Origin: Prado023 sp963747335
GTDB taxonomy: Bacteria; Actinomycetota; Actinomycetes; S36-B12; CAIYMF01
Direction: 5' to 3'
DNA length: 64,000 nt
Assembly: GCA_963747335.1 (NCBI GenBank)
Contig: CAVVEV010000010.1
Coordinates: 1-64,000, forward strand
Positions within the stretch are counted from its first letter, which is position 1. The number at the start of each line of letters is the position of its first letter. This document shows, in pieces, positions 17,121 to 25,748 of this stretch. The notes under the pieces are model-generated. The model was not told where the DNA came from and searched no databases. It saw only the letters and a list, made by a program, of their open reading frames with translations. A program made the position numbers and the translations under genes.

Positions 17121-17894
17121 TCAGTCCACCGGCGCGATCAATGTGCCGATCCTCTCACCCTTCACGGCCCGGGCGATGTTGCCCGGCACGAGCAGGTTGA
17201 ACACGATGAGGGGCAGCGCGTTGTCTGCGCATAGTGAGATGGCCGTGGCATCGGCGACCTTCAGACCCCGGGCCAGGACCTCGGCGTGGTCCAGGTGCTC
17301 GAACCGCACGGCGTGGGGGTTGGTTCGGGGGTCGTCGTCGTACACCCCGTCGACGCCCTTGGCCATCAGCACGACCTGCGCGCCGATCTCCAGCGCCCGC
17401 TGCGCGGCGCAGGTGTCGGTGGAGAAGAACGGGACGCCGAGCCCCGCACCGAAGATGACCACGCGGCCCTTCTCGAGGTGGCGGATGGCCCGGCGCGGGA
17501 TGTACGCCTCGGCGACCTGGCTCATCGGGATCGCGGTCTGCACCCGGGTGTCGATGCCCTCCTTCTCCAGGAAGTCCTGGAGGGCGAGGCAGTTCATGAC
17601 GGTGCCGAGCATGCCCATGTAGTCCGCGCGCGAGCGGTCCATCCCCCGCTCGTGCAGCTGCGCCCCGCGGAAGTAGTTGCCACCGCCGATGACGACTGCC
17701 ACCTGCGTCCCGCCACGCACGACGTCGGCGACCTGTCGCGCGATGCTCTGCACGACGTCCGGGTCCACGCCCAGGCCGCCACCCCCGGCGAACGCCTCGC
17801 CGGACAACTTGAGCAGGACACGACTCCATCCGTGCTCGGGGGCCTCAGCCCAACGCTCGAACGTTCCTTCAAGGGTGGGCTGGTCCACGATCAC
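17121..17894 (-). CDS. pyrH: UMP kinase
   Basis: This amino-acid-kinase-fold enzyme phosphorylates UMP to UDP. The 257 residues include RVLLKLSGEAFAGGGGLGVD, VAVVIGGGNYFRGAQL, ADYMGMLGTVMNCLALQDFL and ADATAISLCADNALPLIVF. Compared with typical PyrH it has about 20 extra residues before RVLLKLSGE. The GTG at 17,894 is the only start that fits, because no closer in-frame start exists. A -10-like CAGAAT seven bases before this GTG suggests a leaderless transcript. The gene is separated from tsf by a strong hairpin. Confidence 0.95.
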   Translation of the reverse strand: MIVDQPTLEGTFERWAEAPEHGWSRVLLKLSGEAFAGGGGLGVDPDVVQSIARQVADVVRGGTQVAVVIGGGNYFRGAQLHERGMDRSRADYMGMLGTVMNCLALQDFLEKEGIDTRVQTAIPMSQVAEAYIPRRAIRHLEKGRVVIFGAGLGVPFFSTDTCAAQRALEIGAQVVLMAKGVDGVYDDDPRTNPHAVRFEHLDHAEVLARGLKVADATAISLCADNALPLIVFNLLVPGNIARAVKGERIGTLIAPVD

Positions 17895-17901
17895 GGGCCT
17901 G

Positions 17902-17907
17902 ATTCTG
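17902..17907 (-). promoter_or_regulatory. Candidate -10 element of a leaderless pyrH promoter
   Basis: CAGAAT on the minus strand ends seven bases before the pyrH GTG, placing transcription start at or next to the start codon. The same TANNNT-like hexamer plus about seven bases recurs before smc, ffh, the TetR gene and the HNH gene. Confidence 0.4.
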
Positions 17908-17925
17908 CCCTACCGCGGATGCGCA

Positions 17926-17957
17926 ACGCCCCCGGGAGGTCCTGCTCCCGGGGGCGT
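17926..17957 (-). terminator. Strong hairpin between tsf and pyrH
   Basis: A perfect 13-bp stem (17926-17938 with 17945-17957) has a 6-nt loop and lies 20 bp after the tsf stop. There is no T-run, as is common in high-GC actinomycetes. It probably ends or attenuates rpsB-tsf transcription ahead of the separate pyrH promoter. Confidence 0.65.
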
Positions 17958-17977
17958 CGACGTGCGTGGCGGGAGGC

Positions 17978-18793
17978 TCAGCCGCCGATCTCGATCCGGA
18001 CGAAGCCGGTGATGTCGGCGCCGTTCTCCGCGGCGAAGGCCTTCACGGTCTTCTTGCTGTCCTGCACCGAGGACTGCTCCAGAAGGACGCGCTCCTTGAA
18101 GAAGCCGTTGACCCGGCCCTCGATGATCTTGGGCAGGGCGCCCTCAGGCTTGCCCTCCTCACGAGCGGTCGCCTCGGCGATGTGCCTCTCGTGGGCGACG
18201 ACGTCGGCCGGGACCTCCTCGCGCGTCAGGTACTCCGGGCGCATCGCGGCGATCTGCATGCCGATGGCGCGCGCGGTCTCCTCGTTGCCCACGTAGGCGA
18301 CAAGCACGCCCACCTGCGGCGGCAGGTCCGAGGAGCGCCTGTGCATGTAGGTGGCGATGGTCCCCTCGAGCAGGGCGACGCGGCCAAGTTCGAGCTTCTC
18401 GCCGATGACGCCGGACATCTCCTGGATCGCATCGGCCACAGACTTGCCGTTGGCCATCTCGGCCACGGCCAGGGCCTCGCGGTCCTCGGCGCCGATCTCG
18501 TCGGCCAGGGCCACGACCTCGTCGGCGAAGGCCTGGAAGTCGGCGTTCTTCGCCACGAAGTCGGTCTCACAGAGCAGCTCGACCAGCGAGCCGCCCGCAA
18601 CGGCGACCAAGCCGTTCTTGGTGGTGCGCTCAGCGCCTCGCTTGGCAGCCTTGGCGGCCCCGGAGATGCGCAGGAGCTCGACGGCGGCGTCGAAGTCCCC
18701 GTCAGCCTCGGTCAGGGCCTTCTTGCACTCCATCATCCCGGCGGAGGTGAGGTCGCGGAGCTTCTTGACGTCCGCGGCGGTGATCGCAGCCAT
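17978..18793 (-). CDS. tsf: Elongation factor Ts
   Basis: EF-Ts exchanges GDP for GTP on EF-Tu. The start is the ATG at 18,793 (MAAITAADVKKLRDLTSAGM) with a GGACAG site, giving 271 residues. The N-terminal UBA-like domain ends MMECKKALTEADGDFDAAVE, followed by the core with VELLCETDFVAKNADFQAFA (the TDFVA motif contacts EF-Tu) and the C-terminal KDSKKTVKAFAAENGADITG region. It follows rpsB across a 135-bp gap containing a hairpin. Confidence 0.96.
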   Translation of the reverse strand: MAAITAADVKKLRDLTSAGMMECKKALTEADGDFDAAVELLRISGAAKAAKRGAERTTKNGLVAVAGGSLVELLCETDFVAKNADFQAFADEVVALADEIGAEDREALAVAEMANGKSVADAIQEMSGVIGEKLELGRVALLEGTIATYMHRRSSDLPPQVGVLVAYVGNEETARAIGMQIAAMRPEYLTREEVPADVVAHERHIAEATAREEGKPEGALPKIIEGRVNGFFKERVLLEQSSVQDSKKTVKAFAAENGADITGFVRIEIGG

Positions 18794-18843
18794 GGGCTGT
18801 CCTTTCACGATGGGGCGCAATGGCCCCGGGATTGGGGGCGAGC

Positions 18844-18880
18844 ACCGTCCCGCCCGTGCGCGTCGCTCGGGCGGGACGGT
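18844..18880 (-). terminator. Hairpin between rpsB and tsf
   Basis: A perfect 13-bp GC-rich stem (18844-18856 with 18868-18880) has an 11-nt loop and lies in the rpsB-tsf gap. It is likely an attenuator that lowers tsf relative to rpsB, or a transcript-processing structure. Confidence 0.55.
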
Positions 18881-18928
18881 CTCAACGGCGCCGGTCGGAC
18901 CGGAAGCCGCGCTGAACGTGTGTGGTGA

Positions 18929-20120
18929 CTACTCGGATGCCTTGTCGGCGGCGTCTGCCGCAGTTGCGGCCTCGACCTCGACGTCAGCTGCGACGGCCTC
19001 GGCGAGGACGGCCTCAGCAACCGCCTCCTCCGCGACGGCGTCGGCGACGACGGCCTCAACCACGGCCTCCTCGGCAACGGCCTCGGCAACGGCGGCGTCA
19101 ACGACGGCCACCTCGGCGACAGCCTCGTCGATGACGGCGACCTCGACTGCAGCCTCGGCCTCCTCGACAGGGATGAGGCCGGCCTCGGCCTCAGCGATCT
19201 CCTCATCAGCCACGGCCTCAGCGATGACGGCCTCGACGACCGCCTCCTCAGCGATGGCATCGGCGGTGGCCGCCTCGGCAACCGCCTCCTCGGCCACGAC
19301 CTCGGCGACAACAGCCTCAGCAACGGCCTCCACGGCCACGACCTCGGCTGCCGCCTGCGCCTGGTGGGCGGCGAGGAGCTCGGCCTCCCACTCCGCCAGC
19401 GGCTCCACGGCCTCGGTGCTGCCACCGGTGGAGCGGGCCACGAGACCCTCAGCCACCGCATCGGCGATCACGCGGGTCAGCAGGCCGACGGCGCGGATGG
19501 CGTCGTCGTTGCCGGGGATCGGGAAGTCCACGACGTCGGGGTCGCAGTTCGAGTCCAGGATCGCGATGACCGGGATGCCGAGCTTGCGTGCCTCGCCGAC
19601 GGCGATGTGCTCCTTGTTCGTGTCGACGACCCAGACGGCCGAGGGGATCTTGTTCATGTCGCGGATCCCGCCGAGCGTGCGGACGAGCTTGTCCTTCTCG
19701 CGGCGCAGGACCAGGAGGCTCCTTCTTGGTCATACCGGAGCCGGCAACGTCGTCGAAGTCGATCTGCTCGAGCTCCTTGAGGCGCTGCAGCCGCTTGTGG
19801 ACCGTCTGGAAGTTGGTGAGCATGCCACCCAGCCAGCGCTCGTTGACGTAGGGCATGCCCACGCGCGCCGCCTGCTCGGCGACCGCCTCCTGGGCCTGCT
19901 TCTTGGTCCCGACGAACATGACCGTCCCGCCGCGCGACACCGTCTCCTTGACGTAGGAGTAGGCGCGGTCGATGGAGGTCAGGGACTGGGTGAGGTCGAT
20001 GATGTAGATGCCATTGCGCTCGGTGAGGATGAAGCGCTTCATCTTGGGGTTCCAGCGCCGGGTCTGGTGTCCGAAGTGGACGCCGCTCTCCAGCATCTGG
20101 CGCATCGTGACGACGGCCAT
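18929..20120 (-). CDS. rpsB: 30S ribosomal protein S2 with long Ala/Glu/Val-rich tail; one frameshift in the sequence
   Basis: S2 binds the 30S head-body junction. The start is the ATG at 20,120 (MAVVTMRQMLESGVHFGHQT), with WNPKMKRFILTERNGIYIID and PYVNERWLGGMLTNFQTV. After GMTKKE near 19,720 the frame shifts. Dropping one C restores LLVLRREKDKLVRTLGGIRD, then MNKIPSAVWVVDTNKEHIAV and FPIPGNDDAIRAVGLL. The gene is 3n+1 long, and since S2 is essential the extra base is almost surely a sequencing error. About 140 residues beyond the core (18,932-19,354) form an extension made of A, E, V and D in repeats such as AEEAVVEAV, which should be an acidic helix. Most S2 proteins end near 250-270 residues; this would be about 396. 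Confidence 0.93.
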
Positions 20121-20284
20121 GGGTGGTCCTCTTTCGTGCGCGGCGGCGCCGCGCGATCGGTTGTCACGACCACCGGTCGGCGGTCGTCCTGATGCCCCAG
20201 GCTGGTCGGGCTGCCGGAGCAGACCGTCCGACCAGTCACACGTGCAGGGCATGCGAATTCGGATCCCGGGAGATCCGTTGGCTG

Positions 20285-20290
20285 ATTCTA
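20285..20290 (-). promoter_or_regulatory. Candidate -10 element (TAGAAT) of the rpsB promoter
   Basis: TAGAAT on the minus strand lies 164 bp upstream of the rpsB start and would leave a leader of about 155 nt. I see no good -35. A long leader fits S2 autoregulation, but no known motif was recognised. The whole 20121-20395 gap between rpsB and the divergent peptidase holds nothing else I can name. Confidence 0.3.
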
Positions 20291-20395
20291 CGCCGAACCT
20301 CCGGCACCGCGGAAATCCCCGCGTCCGAAGGCCCTCATCCACAGATCAGCGCCCGACCCCTGTCGGCCCGCGCGGATCGGGGGCAGGGTGGCCCC

Positions 20396-20881
20396 ATGGC
20401 TGCAGGCAGGACATCCATCGTGCTGACGGCGGCCGCCATGGTTGTCCTGTCGCCCGACGCCGGGATCGCTCAGGACGGCCTGCGCTGGCGCCCGCCGGTG
20501 ACACCGGTGGCGGTGGTGCGGTCCTTCGACCCCCCGGCCGAACGGTGGCTGCCCGGTCACCGCGGGGTCGACCTGCGCACTGCGGTGGGCGCGCGGGTGC
20601 GTGCGGCAGGGGCGGGCCGGGTGGCCTTCGCGGGGGTTCTGGCCGGGCGTGGTGTGGTCACGATCGACCATGGCGAGCTGCGCACGACCTACGAACCGGT
20701 CGACCCCGAGGTCGTTCTCGGCGACCGGGTTGCGGCCGGGGAGCGGATCGGGACCGTCGGGACCGGGAGCGGCCACTGCGGGTCGGGGCGCTGCCTGCAC
20801 CTCGGTCTGCGGCGGGGCCGGGTCTACCTCGACCCCATGCTGCTGCTGGGGCGCGCGTCAGCCCGTCTGCGACCGTGGTGA
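20396..20881 (+). CDS. Secreted M23-family (LytM-like) peptidase-domain protein, possibly degenerate
   Basis: The 161 residues start with a signal peptide (MAAGRTSIVLTAAAMVVLSP, cleavage near AGIA-QD). The LytM fold follows: RWLPGHRGVDLRTAVGARVR gives the HxxxD zinc pair, then GRVAFAGVLAGRGVVTIDHG, and CGSGRCLHLGLRRGRVYLDP. M23 enzymes normally have HxH at the last motif. Here the first His is replaced (CLHLG), a substitution I recall in actinobacterial relatives, so activity is doubtful. It probably binds or cleaves peptidoglycan outside the cell. It is divergent from rpsB and convergent with the sigma factor gene, 10 bp apart, a position typical of actinomycetes. Confidence 0.8.
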   Translation: MAAGRTSIVLTAAAMVVLSPDAGIAQDGLRWRPPVTPVAVVRSFDPPAERWLPGHRGVDLRTAVGARVRAAGAGRVAFAGVLAGRGVVTIDHGELRTTYEPVDPEVVLGDRVAAGERIGTVGTGSGHCGSGRCLHLGLRRGRVYLDPMLLLGRASARLRPW

Positions 20882-20891
20882 GGCGCGCGGA

Positions 20892-21764
20892 TCAGTCGTC
20901 GTCGAAGGACCCGATGCGGGTCCGCATGCCCATCATGGCCTTGGAGTGCAGTTGGCAGATCCGGCTCTCCGTGACGCCCAGCACGAGCCCGATCTCCGAG
21001 AGGGTCAGGCCCTCGTAGTAGTAGAGCGTGACCACGATCTGCTCACGTTCAGGAAGCGTGTGGATCACCCGGGCGAGCAGGTGCCGGGTCTCCTCATCGT
21101 CGAGTGCGTCCCCCGGAGCGGTCGTGCGCTCGTCCTCGAGGCGCTCGCCGAGCGTGGATCCGTCGCCGTGGTCCGCCGAGCCGAGCATCTCGTCCAGGGC
21201 TGCGACGTGCACGAACGAGACCTGGTCGAACACCCTGCGCAGCTCGGGGACGTCCAGGCCGAGCTCCTCGGCGATCTCGGCCTCGGTGGGGGTCCGCTGC
21301 AGGCGGGCCTCCAGGACGGCGATCGCGCGCTCGATGTCCCGCGCCTTGGTGCGCACCGACCGTGGGATCCAGTCGAAGGAGCGCAGCTCGTCGATGATCG
21401 CGCCCCGGATCCGGTTGATCGCGTAGGTCTCGAACTTGATCGCCCGCTCCAGGTCGTACTTCTCGATGGCGTCGATGAGACCGAACACGCCGTAGGACAC
21501 CAGGTCGCCCTGCTCCACGCTGGCGGGGAGCCCGACGCCGACGCGACCTGCCACGTAGCGCACGAGCGGCGCGTACTGCAGGATCAGCTGCTCGCGGATC
21601 CCGGGGTCCCCGGTCAACTTGTACTCGCGCCACAGGCGTCCGAGCGCAGCCCCGGGCTCGTCGAGCTCCAGCACCGCGTCGTCGGGATCGATCATCTCGT
21701 GGTCGACGTCCGCGGCCTGCGCGAGGTGCAGCGTGCTGTCAGGCGCGGGGGTGGGCCCGGTCAT
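20892..21764 (-). CDS. whiG: RNA polymerase sigma factor, WhiG/FliA family
   Basis: The 290 residues have the region 1.2/2 motif QYAPLVRYVAGRVGVGLPAS, then VSYGVFGLIDAIEKYDLERA, KFETYAINRIRGAIIDELRS and DWIPRSVRTKARDIERAI. Region 3 is PTEAEIAEELGLDVPEL. Region 4 carries LPEREQIVVTLYYYEGLTLS and EIGLVLGVTESRICQLHSKA. This is the sigma-28 class that drives motility genes (FliA) or sporulation (WhiG). The gene follows xerC, overlapping it by 26 bp, as in many actinomycetes. No flagellar or sporulation gene is nearby, so its regulon cannot be told from this window. Confidence 0.93.
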   Translation of the reverse strand: MTGPTPAPDSTLHLAQAADVDHEMIDPDDAVLELDEPGAALGRLWREYKLTGDPGIREQLILQYAPLVRYVAGRVGVGLPASVEQGDLVSYGVFGLIDAIEKYDLERAIKFETYAINRIRGAIIDELRSFDWIPRSVRTKARDIERAIAVLEARLQRTPTEAEIAEELGLDVPELRRVFDQVSFVHVAALDEMLGSADHGDGSTLGERLEDERTTAPGDALDDEETRHLLARVIHTLPEREQIVVTLYYYEGLTLSEIGLVLGVTESRICQLHSKAMMGMRTRIGSFDDD

Positions 21765-22675
21765 AGCTGCTCCTGAGTCGCTCGATCGAGACGTGGGTGT
21801 AGATCTGGGTCGTGCCGAGACTAGCGTGGCCGAGCACCTCCTGGACGGAACGCAGGTCCGCGCCGCCCTCGACTAGATGTGTCGCCATGGAGTGCCGCAG
21901 CCCGTGGGGTCCCATATCGGGGGCGTCGGGCACGTGTCGCAGCATTTCGTGGACCGCACGTCGCACGACCCGGGGGTCCACCCGTCCGCCGCGGGCGCCG
22001 AGGAACAAGGCGTCGCCGCCGCCCGGTCGAGCGAGGCGGCCCCGGCCCTCGTCGATCCAGGTGGTCAGCGCCCGCGCCGCCGGAGCCCCGAACGGGACGA
22101 CCCGCTCGCGGGCCCCCTTGCCCAGGACGCGGGCGGTGTGACGCGACCAGTCGAGGTCCGCGCAGTCCATGCCGACCAGCTCCGAGACGCGCATCCCTGT
22201 GGCGTAGAGCAGCTCGAGCATGGCGACGTCGCGCTGGTGCACCGGCCCTGAATCGTCGGCGCGCAGGGTCGCGACGGTCATGAGCGCGTCGACCTGGCCG
22301 GGCCGAAGGACCTCGGGGATCCCACGCCGTGCCGAGGGCGCGCTCAGGCGAGCAGCCGGATCGACCTCGACGAGGCCCTGACGCAGCGCCCACGCGGTGA
22401 AGCTTCCGAGCGGCCGCCACATGTCGGGAGATCGTCGAGCGCGCGGCCCCGCGCCGGTCCATGCCTGCCAGCCACGCGCGCAGGAGCCCGAGATCGAGGT
22501 CGGGCAGCTGGGCCACCCCCTGCTCGGCGGCGAAGCCCAGCAGGTCCGCGACATCGCTGAGGTAGGCCCGGACGGTGTTGGGGCCGCGGCCGCGCTCGTC
22601 GCGCAGGTGCGTGGTGAACGCCGCAAGGGCCGCCTCCAGCGCGATCGGCAGGGTCACGGCCCCATGCTGCCCCAC
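21739..22675 (-). CDS. xerC: Tyrosine recombinase XerC; one frameshift in the sequence
   Basis: XerC resolves chromosome dimers at dif. The N-terminal core-binding domain reads ALAAFTTHLRDERGRGPNTV, RAYLSDVADLLGFAAEQGV and ARSTISRHVAAAR. At about 22,402 one extra A breaks the frame; removing it gives SFTAWALRQGLVEVDPAARL. The catalytic domain holds the Arg of LYATGMRVSELVGMD, HGLRHSMATHLVEGGADLRS, LGHASLGTTQIYTHVS (His and nucleophile Tyr) and ends DRAHPRA, completing R-H-R-H-Y. The gene is 3n+1 long. The start is the ATG at 22,675 or, more likely by family alignment, the GTG at 22,657 (TLPIALEAALAAF). It lies 3 bp from the dprA stop and runs into whiG. Confidence 0.9.
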
Positions 22676-22678
22676 GAC

Positions 22679-23792
22679 TCAGGCGCATCGGCGCCATCCC
22701 GACCCGGTGCGTCGGGCGAGTCCCACGATCTCGAGCAGTCCCAGGTGCGCCAGGCAGGCCGCAGGGCTGATCCCCGCTGCCGCAGCCGCATCCTCGACCG
22801 TCCGGGACCTGCCGGCGCCGGGAAGCGCGTCCAGGACCGAGAGCACCTCGTCGGGCAAGCTTGTCAGGCGCGCTGTGTCCGGCTGATCCCCCGAGCCGGC
22901 GGTTGTGTCCCGCTCCTCCCCCTCGAGGCCCGATCCCCGCAGCAGTGACGCGACCTCGGCGCTGTCGCTGACGGCACGGGCCACCTGCTCGTGCAGCAGC
23001 CGGTTGGTACCGGAGCTTGCCATTGACGTGACCGGGCCCGGGACCGCCATGACGACCCGGCCCAGTTCGAGGGCCCGGGAGGCGGTGGACACCGCACCGC
23101 TGCGCCGCGCAGCCTCGACCACGACCGTGCCCCGGCTCAGCGCCGCGATCACCCGGTTGCGGGCGAGGAATCGGTGCTTGAGCGGCTGGCTGCCCGGCGG
23201 CAAGCTCGGAGACGACCAGTCCGGAGTCGGCGATCCGGCACAGGAGGGCGTCGTGGGCGCGGGGGTAGGCAACATCGACACCGCACGCGAGGACGGCCAC
23301 GGTCGGGCCGCAGACTGCGAGCGCCGCCCGATGCGCCGCCGCATCGATCCCGAACGCGCCGCCCGAGACCACCGCCCAGCCGTCCTCGGCCAGTCCTCCG
23401 GCCAGGGAGGCGGTGGCGCGCTCCCCGTAGGCGGTGCAGGCCCGCGCCCCGACCACGGCCACCGAGCGCAGCGCAGCCGCCCGCAGGTCCAGGGGGCCCC
23501 GGATCCACAGGGCCAACGGAGGTTCGGGCAGGTCCAGCAACTGGCTCGGGAACTCAGGCTCCCCCGGCAGCACGACCCGGACCCCACACCGGGACATCTC
23601 CGCCAGCATCCCGGGGACGTCATCGGGGTCCAGCCGCCCGACCACCCGGGCACGCCGGCGCTGGGTGCGCAGCCGGGACAGCGTCGCGCCGACCCCCAGC
23701 TCGGCGACCATCTCGGCAACTCCCGGTGAGCCCGGCTCCACCAGACAGGCCAGGGCAATGCCTGCCAGCCGTTCAGGACTGGTCATCGTCAT
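22679..23792 (-). CDS. dprA: DNA-processing protein A; one frameshift in the sequence
   Basis: DprA loads RecA on incoming single-stranded DNA during transformation. The start is the ATG at 23,792 (or 23,786). The Rossmann core includes VAVVGARACTAYGERATASL, WAVVSGGAFGIDAAAHRAAL, VAVLACGVDVAYPRAHDALL and GLVVSELAAG. At about 23,205 a three-G run appears to carry one G too many; removing it continues SQPLKHRFLARNRVIAALSR, GTVVVEAARRSGAVSTASRA and AVPGPVTSMASSGTNRLL. The C-terminus has the winged-helix-like DML1 region (RTVEDAAAAAGISPAACLAH). It is 3n+1 long, and it lies 13 bp after comM. Together with comM it suggests retained competence functions. Confidence 0.9.
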
Positions 23793-23805
23793 CCACCCCG
23801 TCTCA

Positions 23806-25338
23806 TCAGTCTCCGCGCAGGGTCAGGGCCCGGCCGACGTGTTCCAGGCAGGGCCTGTCGGCGCCGGCCAGGTCCGCCAGGCTCCACGCGACCCGGATGG
23901 CGCGGTCTGCCCCGCGGGCACTCAGGCGGCCGGCGGCGATCGCGGCCCCCAGCACATCGGCGGCGGCCGGGTCGGGGGCCAGTGGGCCGCGGAGCAGGGA
24001 GGACGGCTGGGCCCCATTGAGTGCCTGCGCGAGCCCGAGTGAGCCACAGCGGTGCAGTGCACGCTCACGGGCGAGGGTGACCCGTTCGCGCACACCTGCG
24101 GAGTCCTGGCCCTCCGAGTCAGGGCACCACGTGCTTCGCGCGGGTGGGCCCAGTGCCACGCGGATGTCCACCCGGTCCATGAGGGGTCCCGACAGCTTCG
24201 CCCGGTAGCGACGGCGGTCCACCGAACGGCAGGAGCACTCGTGGCCGGCGCCATCGCCCAGGCCGCAGGGACACGGGTTGGCGGCGAGGACCAGCTGGAA
24301 TCGCGCAGGCATCCGGGCGGTGAAGCCGGAGCGAGCGATGCAGACCACGCCGGACTCCAGCGGCTGGCGCAGCGACTCGAGGCACGCAGCCCCGAACTCG
24401 GCGGCCTCATCGAGGAACAGGACTCCGGCGTGGGCCAAGGTCACCGCACCCGGCGTCGGCTGGCCGCCGCGACCGCCCCCCACCAGGGCGGCGACCGTGG
24501 CCGTGTGGTGCGGCGACTGGAACGGGGGCCGGCGCACGAGACCGCTCACGTCGGCGACCACGGAGCGGATGGCAGTGACGGTCAGAGCGTCGTCGTCGGC
24601 GAGGTCGGGCAGGATCGTCGGCAGGCGTTCGGCGAGCAAGGTCTTCCCGACGCCCGGGCGCCCGACCATGGACACGTGGTGCCCGCCGACGGCGGCGACC
24701 TCCAGCGCCGCCACCGCCTCCGGCTGGCCGAGGACGTCCGCGAGATCGGGCTCCGGCGGGAGCGACCCCGCGGGAGGAGCCTCCCGGCCTGCCGGGGACT
24801 CCATGACGAGCGACTCGTCCACTGTCGCACCCGTGACCAGCTGGCCCCAGTGCCACAGTGACGCGACCCCGACGGCGTCGATCCCCGGAACCACGCCGGC
24901 CTCGGCCGCGCTGCGCTGCGCGACCACGATCCGGCTGTGACCCGACCTGGCCGCCGCCACAGCGGCCACGACCGCGCCCCGGACGGGCCGCACCCGTCCA
25001 TCGAGGCCCAGCTCGGCGAACAGGATCGCGTCGGCGAGCGGCTCGGCGGGAATCTGGCCATCCGCGGCGAGGATGGCCGAGGCGATGGCCAGATCGAGGC
25101 CGGAGCCCCGCTTGTGCAGGGACGCCGGGGAGAGCCCGACGGTGATCCGCCTCTCGGGCCAACGGGCTCCGCTGTTCAGGACCGCAGCCCGCACCCGGTC
25201 GCGCGCCTCGCACACCGCGGTGTCGGCAAGTCCGACGATCGACATCCCGGGAAGCCCCGACGCCAAGTGGGCCTCGACCTCGACCAGATGGGCGTCCACC
25301 CCGGAGATCACGACACCGTGGGCCCGCGCGAGGGACAT
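23806..25338 (-). CDS. comM: YifB/ComM family Mg-chelatase-like AAA+ ATPase
   Basis: ComM is a branch-migration helicase that helps integrate transforming DNA. The 510 residues comprise an N-terminal Lon-protease-like domain (GLPGMSIVGLADTAVCEARD, ITVGLSPASLHKRGSGLDLA), then the AAA+ core with Walker A HVSMVGRPGVGKTLLAERLP (about 225) and Walker B HAGVLFLDEAAEFGAACLES. LVLAANPCPCGLGDGAGHEC supplies a Cys cluster and LSGPLMDRVDIRVAL the sensor region. The C-terminal Mg-chelatase domain has ARGADRAIRVAWSLADLAG. Its ATG overlaps the yraN stop by one base. Confidence 0.95.
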   Translation of the reverse strand: MSLARAHGVVISGVDAHLVEVEAHLASGLPGMSIVGLADTAVCEARDRVRAAVLNSGARWPERRITVGLSPASLHKRGSGLDLAIASAILAADGQIPAEPLADAILFAELGLDGRVRPVRGAVVAAVAAARSGHSRIVVAQRSAAEAGVVPGIDAVGVASLWHWGQLVTGATVDESLVMESPAGREAPPAGSLPPEPDLADVLGQPEAVAALEVAAVGGHHVSMVGRPGVGKTLLAERLPTILPDLADDDALTVTAIRSVVADVSGLVRRPPFQSPHHTATVAALVGGGRGGQPTPGAVTLAHAGVLFLDEAAEFGAACLESLRQPLESGVVCIARSGFTARMPARFQLVLAANPCPCGLGDGAGHECSCRSVDRRRYRAKLSGPLMDRVDIRVALGPPARSTWCPDSEGQDSAGVRERVTLARERALHRCGSLGLAQALNGAQPSSLLRGPLAPDPAAADVLGAAIAAGRLSARGADRAIRVAWSLADLAGADRPCLEHVGRALTLRGD

Positions 25339-25694
25339 CAGGACACCCCGCGAACGTGCTCGATCTCGAAGCGCCCATCAGGGCGACGCAGCAACCCGAT
25401 GGCGTCGATGCGGATCGGTCCGCGATGGCCACCGTGCGCCTCGAGCCACAGCACGGCCAATCGGCGCATCCGTGCCAGCTTGACGGCCGTGATGGCGGCC
25501 AACGGCACGCCATAGCCCGTTCCGCGTCGGGTCTTGACCTCGCAGAAGACCAGGACGGCGCCGTCCAGGGCGACGATGTCGATCTCCCCGTACCTGCAGC
25601 GCCAGTTGCGGGCGACCAGCTGCATCCCGCGCTGCGCCAGGTACCCGGCCGCCACATCCTCGCCGTCCCGACCGAGCTCCTGCTGATCCCCCAT
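25338..25694 (-). CDS. yraN: UPF0102 (YraN) family putative nuclease
   Basis: About 118 residues from the ATG at 25,694 (MGDQQELGRDGEDVAAGYLA). The nuclease-like fold shows LVARNWRCRYGEIDIVALDG and VLVFCEVKTRRGTGYG, with Glu, Asp and the ExK motif of the restriction-endonuclease superfamily. The family is conserved beside rnhB but its role is uncertain. An in-frame upstream start at 25,715 would add seven residues. Confidence 0.9.
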   Translation of the reverse strand: MGDQQELGRDGEDVAAGYLAQRGMQLVARNWRCRYGEIDIVALDGAVLVFCEVKTRRGTGYGVPLAAITAVKLARMRRLAVLWLEAHGGHRGPIRIDAIGLLRRPDGRFEIEHVRGVS

Positions 25695-25748
25695 GGCTGT
25701 CCACCCCCAGGGCACACCCTGCGGTGCCCGGCGGCGATCCGGAAGGGG

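Noticed and set aside
18929..19380. The repetitive rpsB tail as a separate mobile or repeat element
   Set aside because: It stays in frame with the S2 core, runs to the rpsB stop, and lacks inverted or direct flanking repeats; it is better seen as a protein extension.
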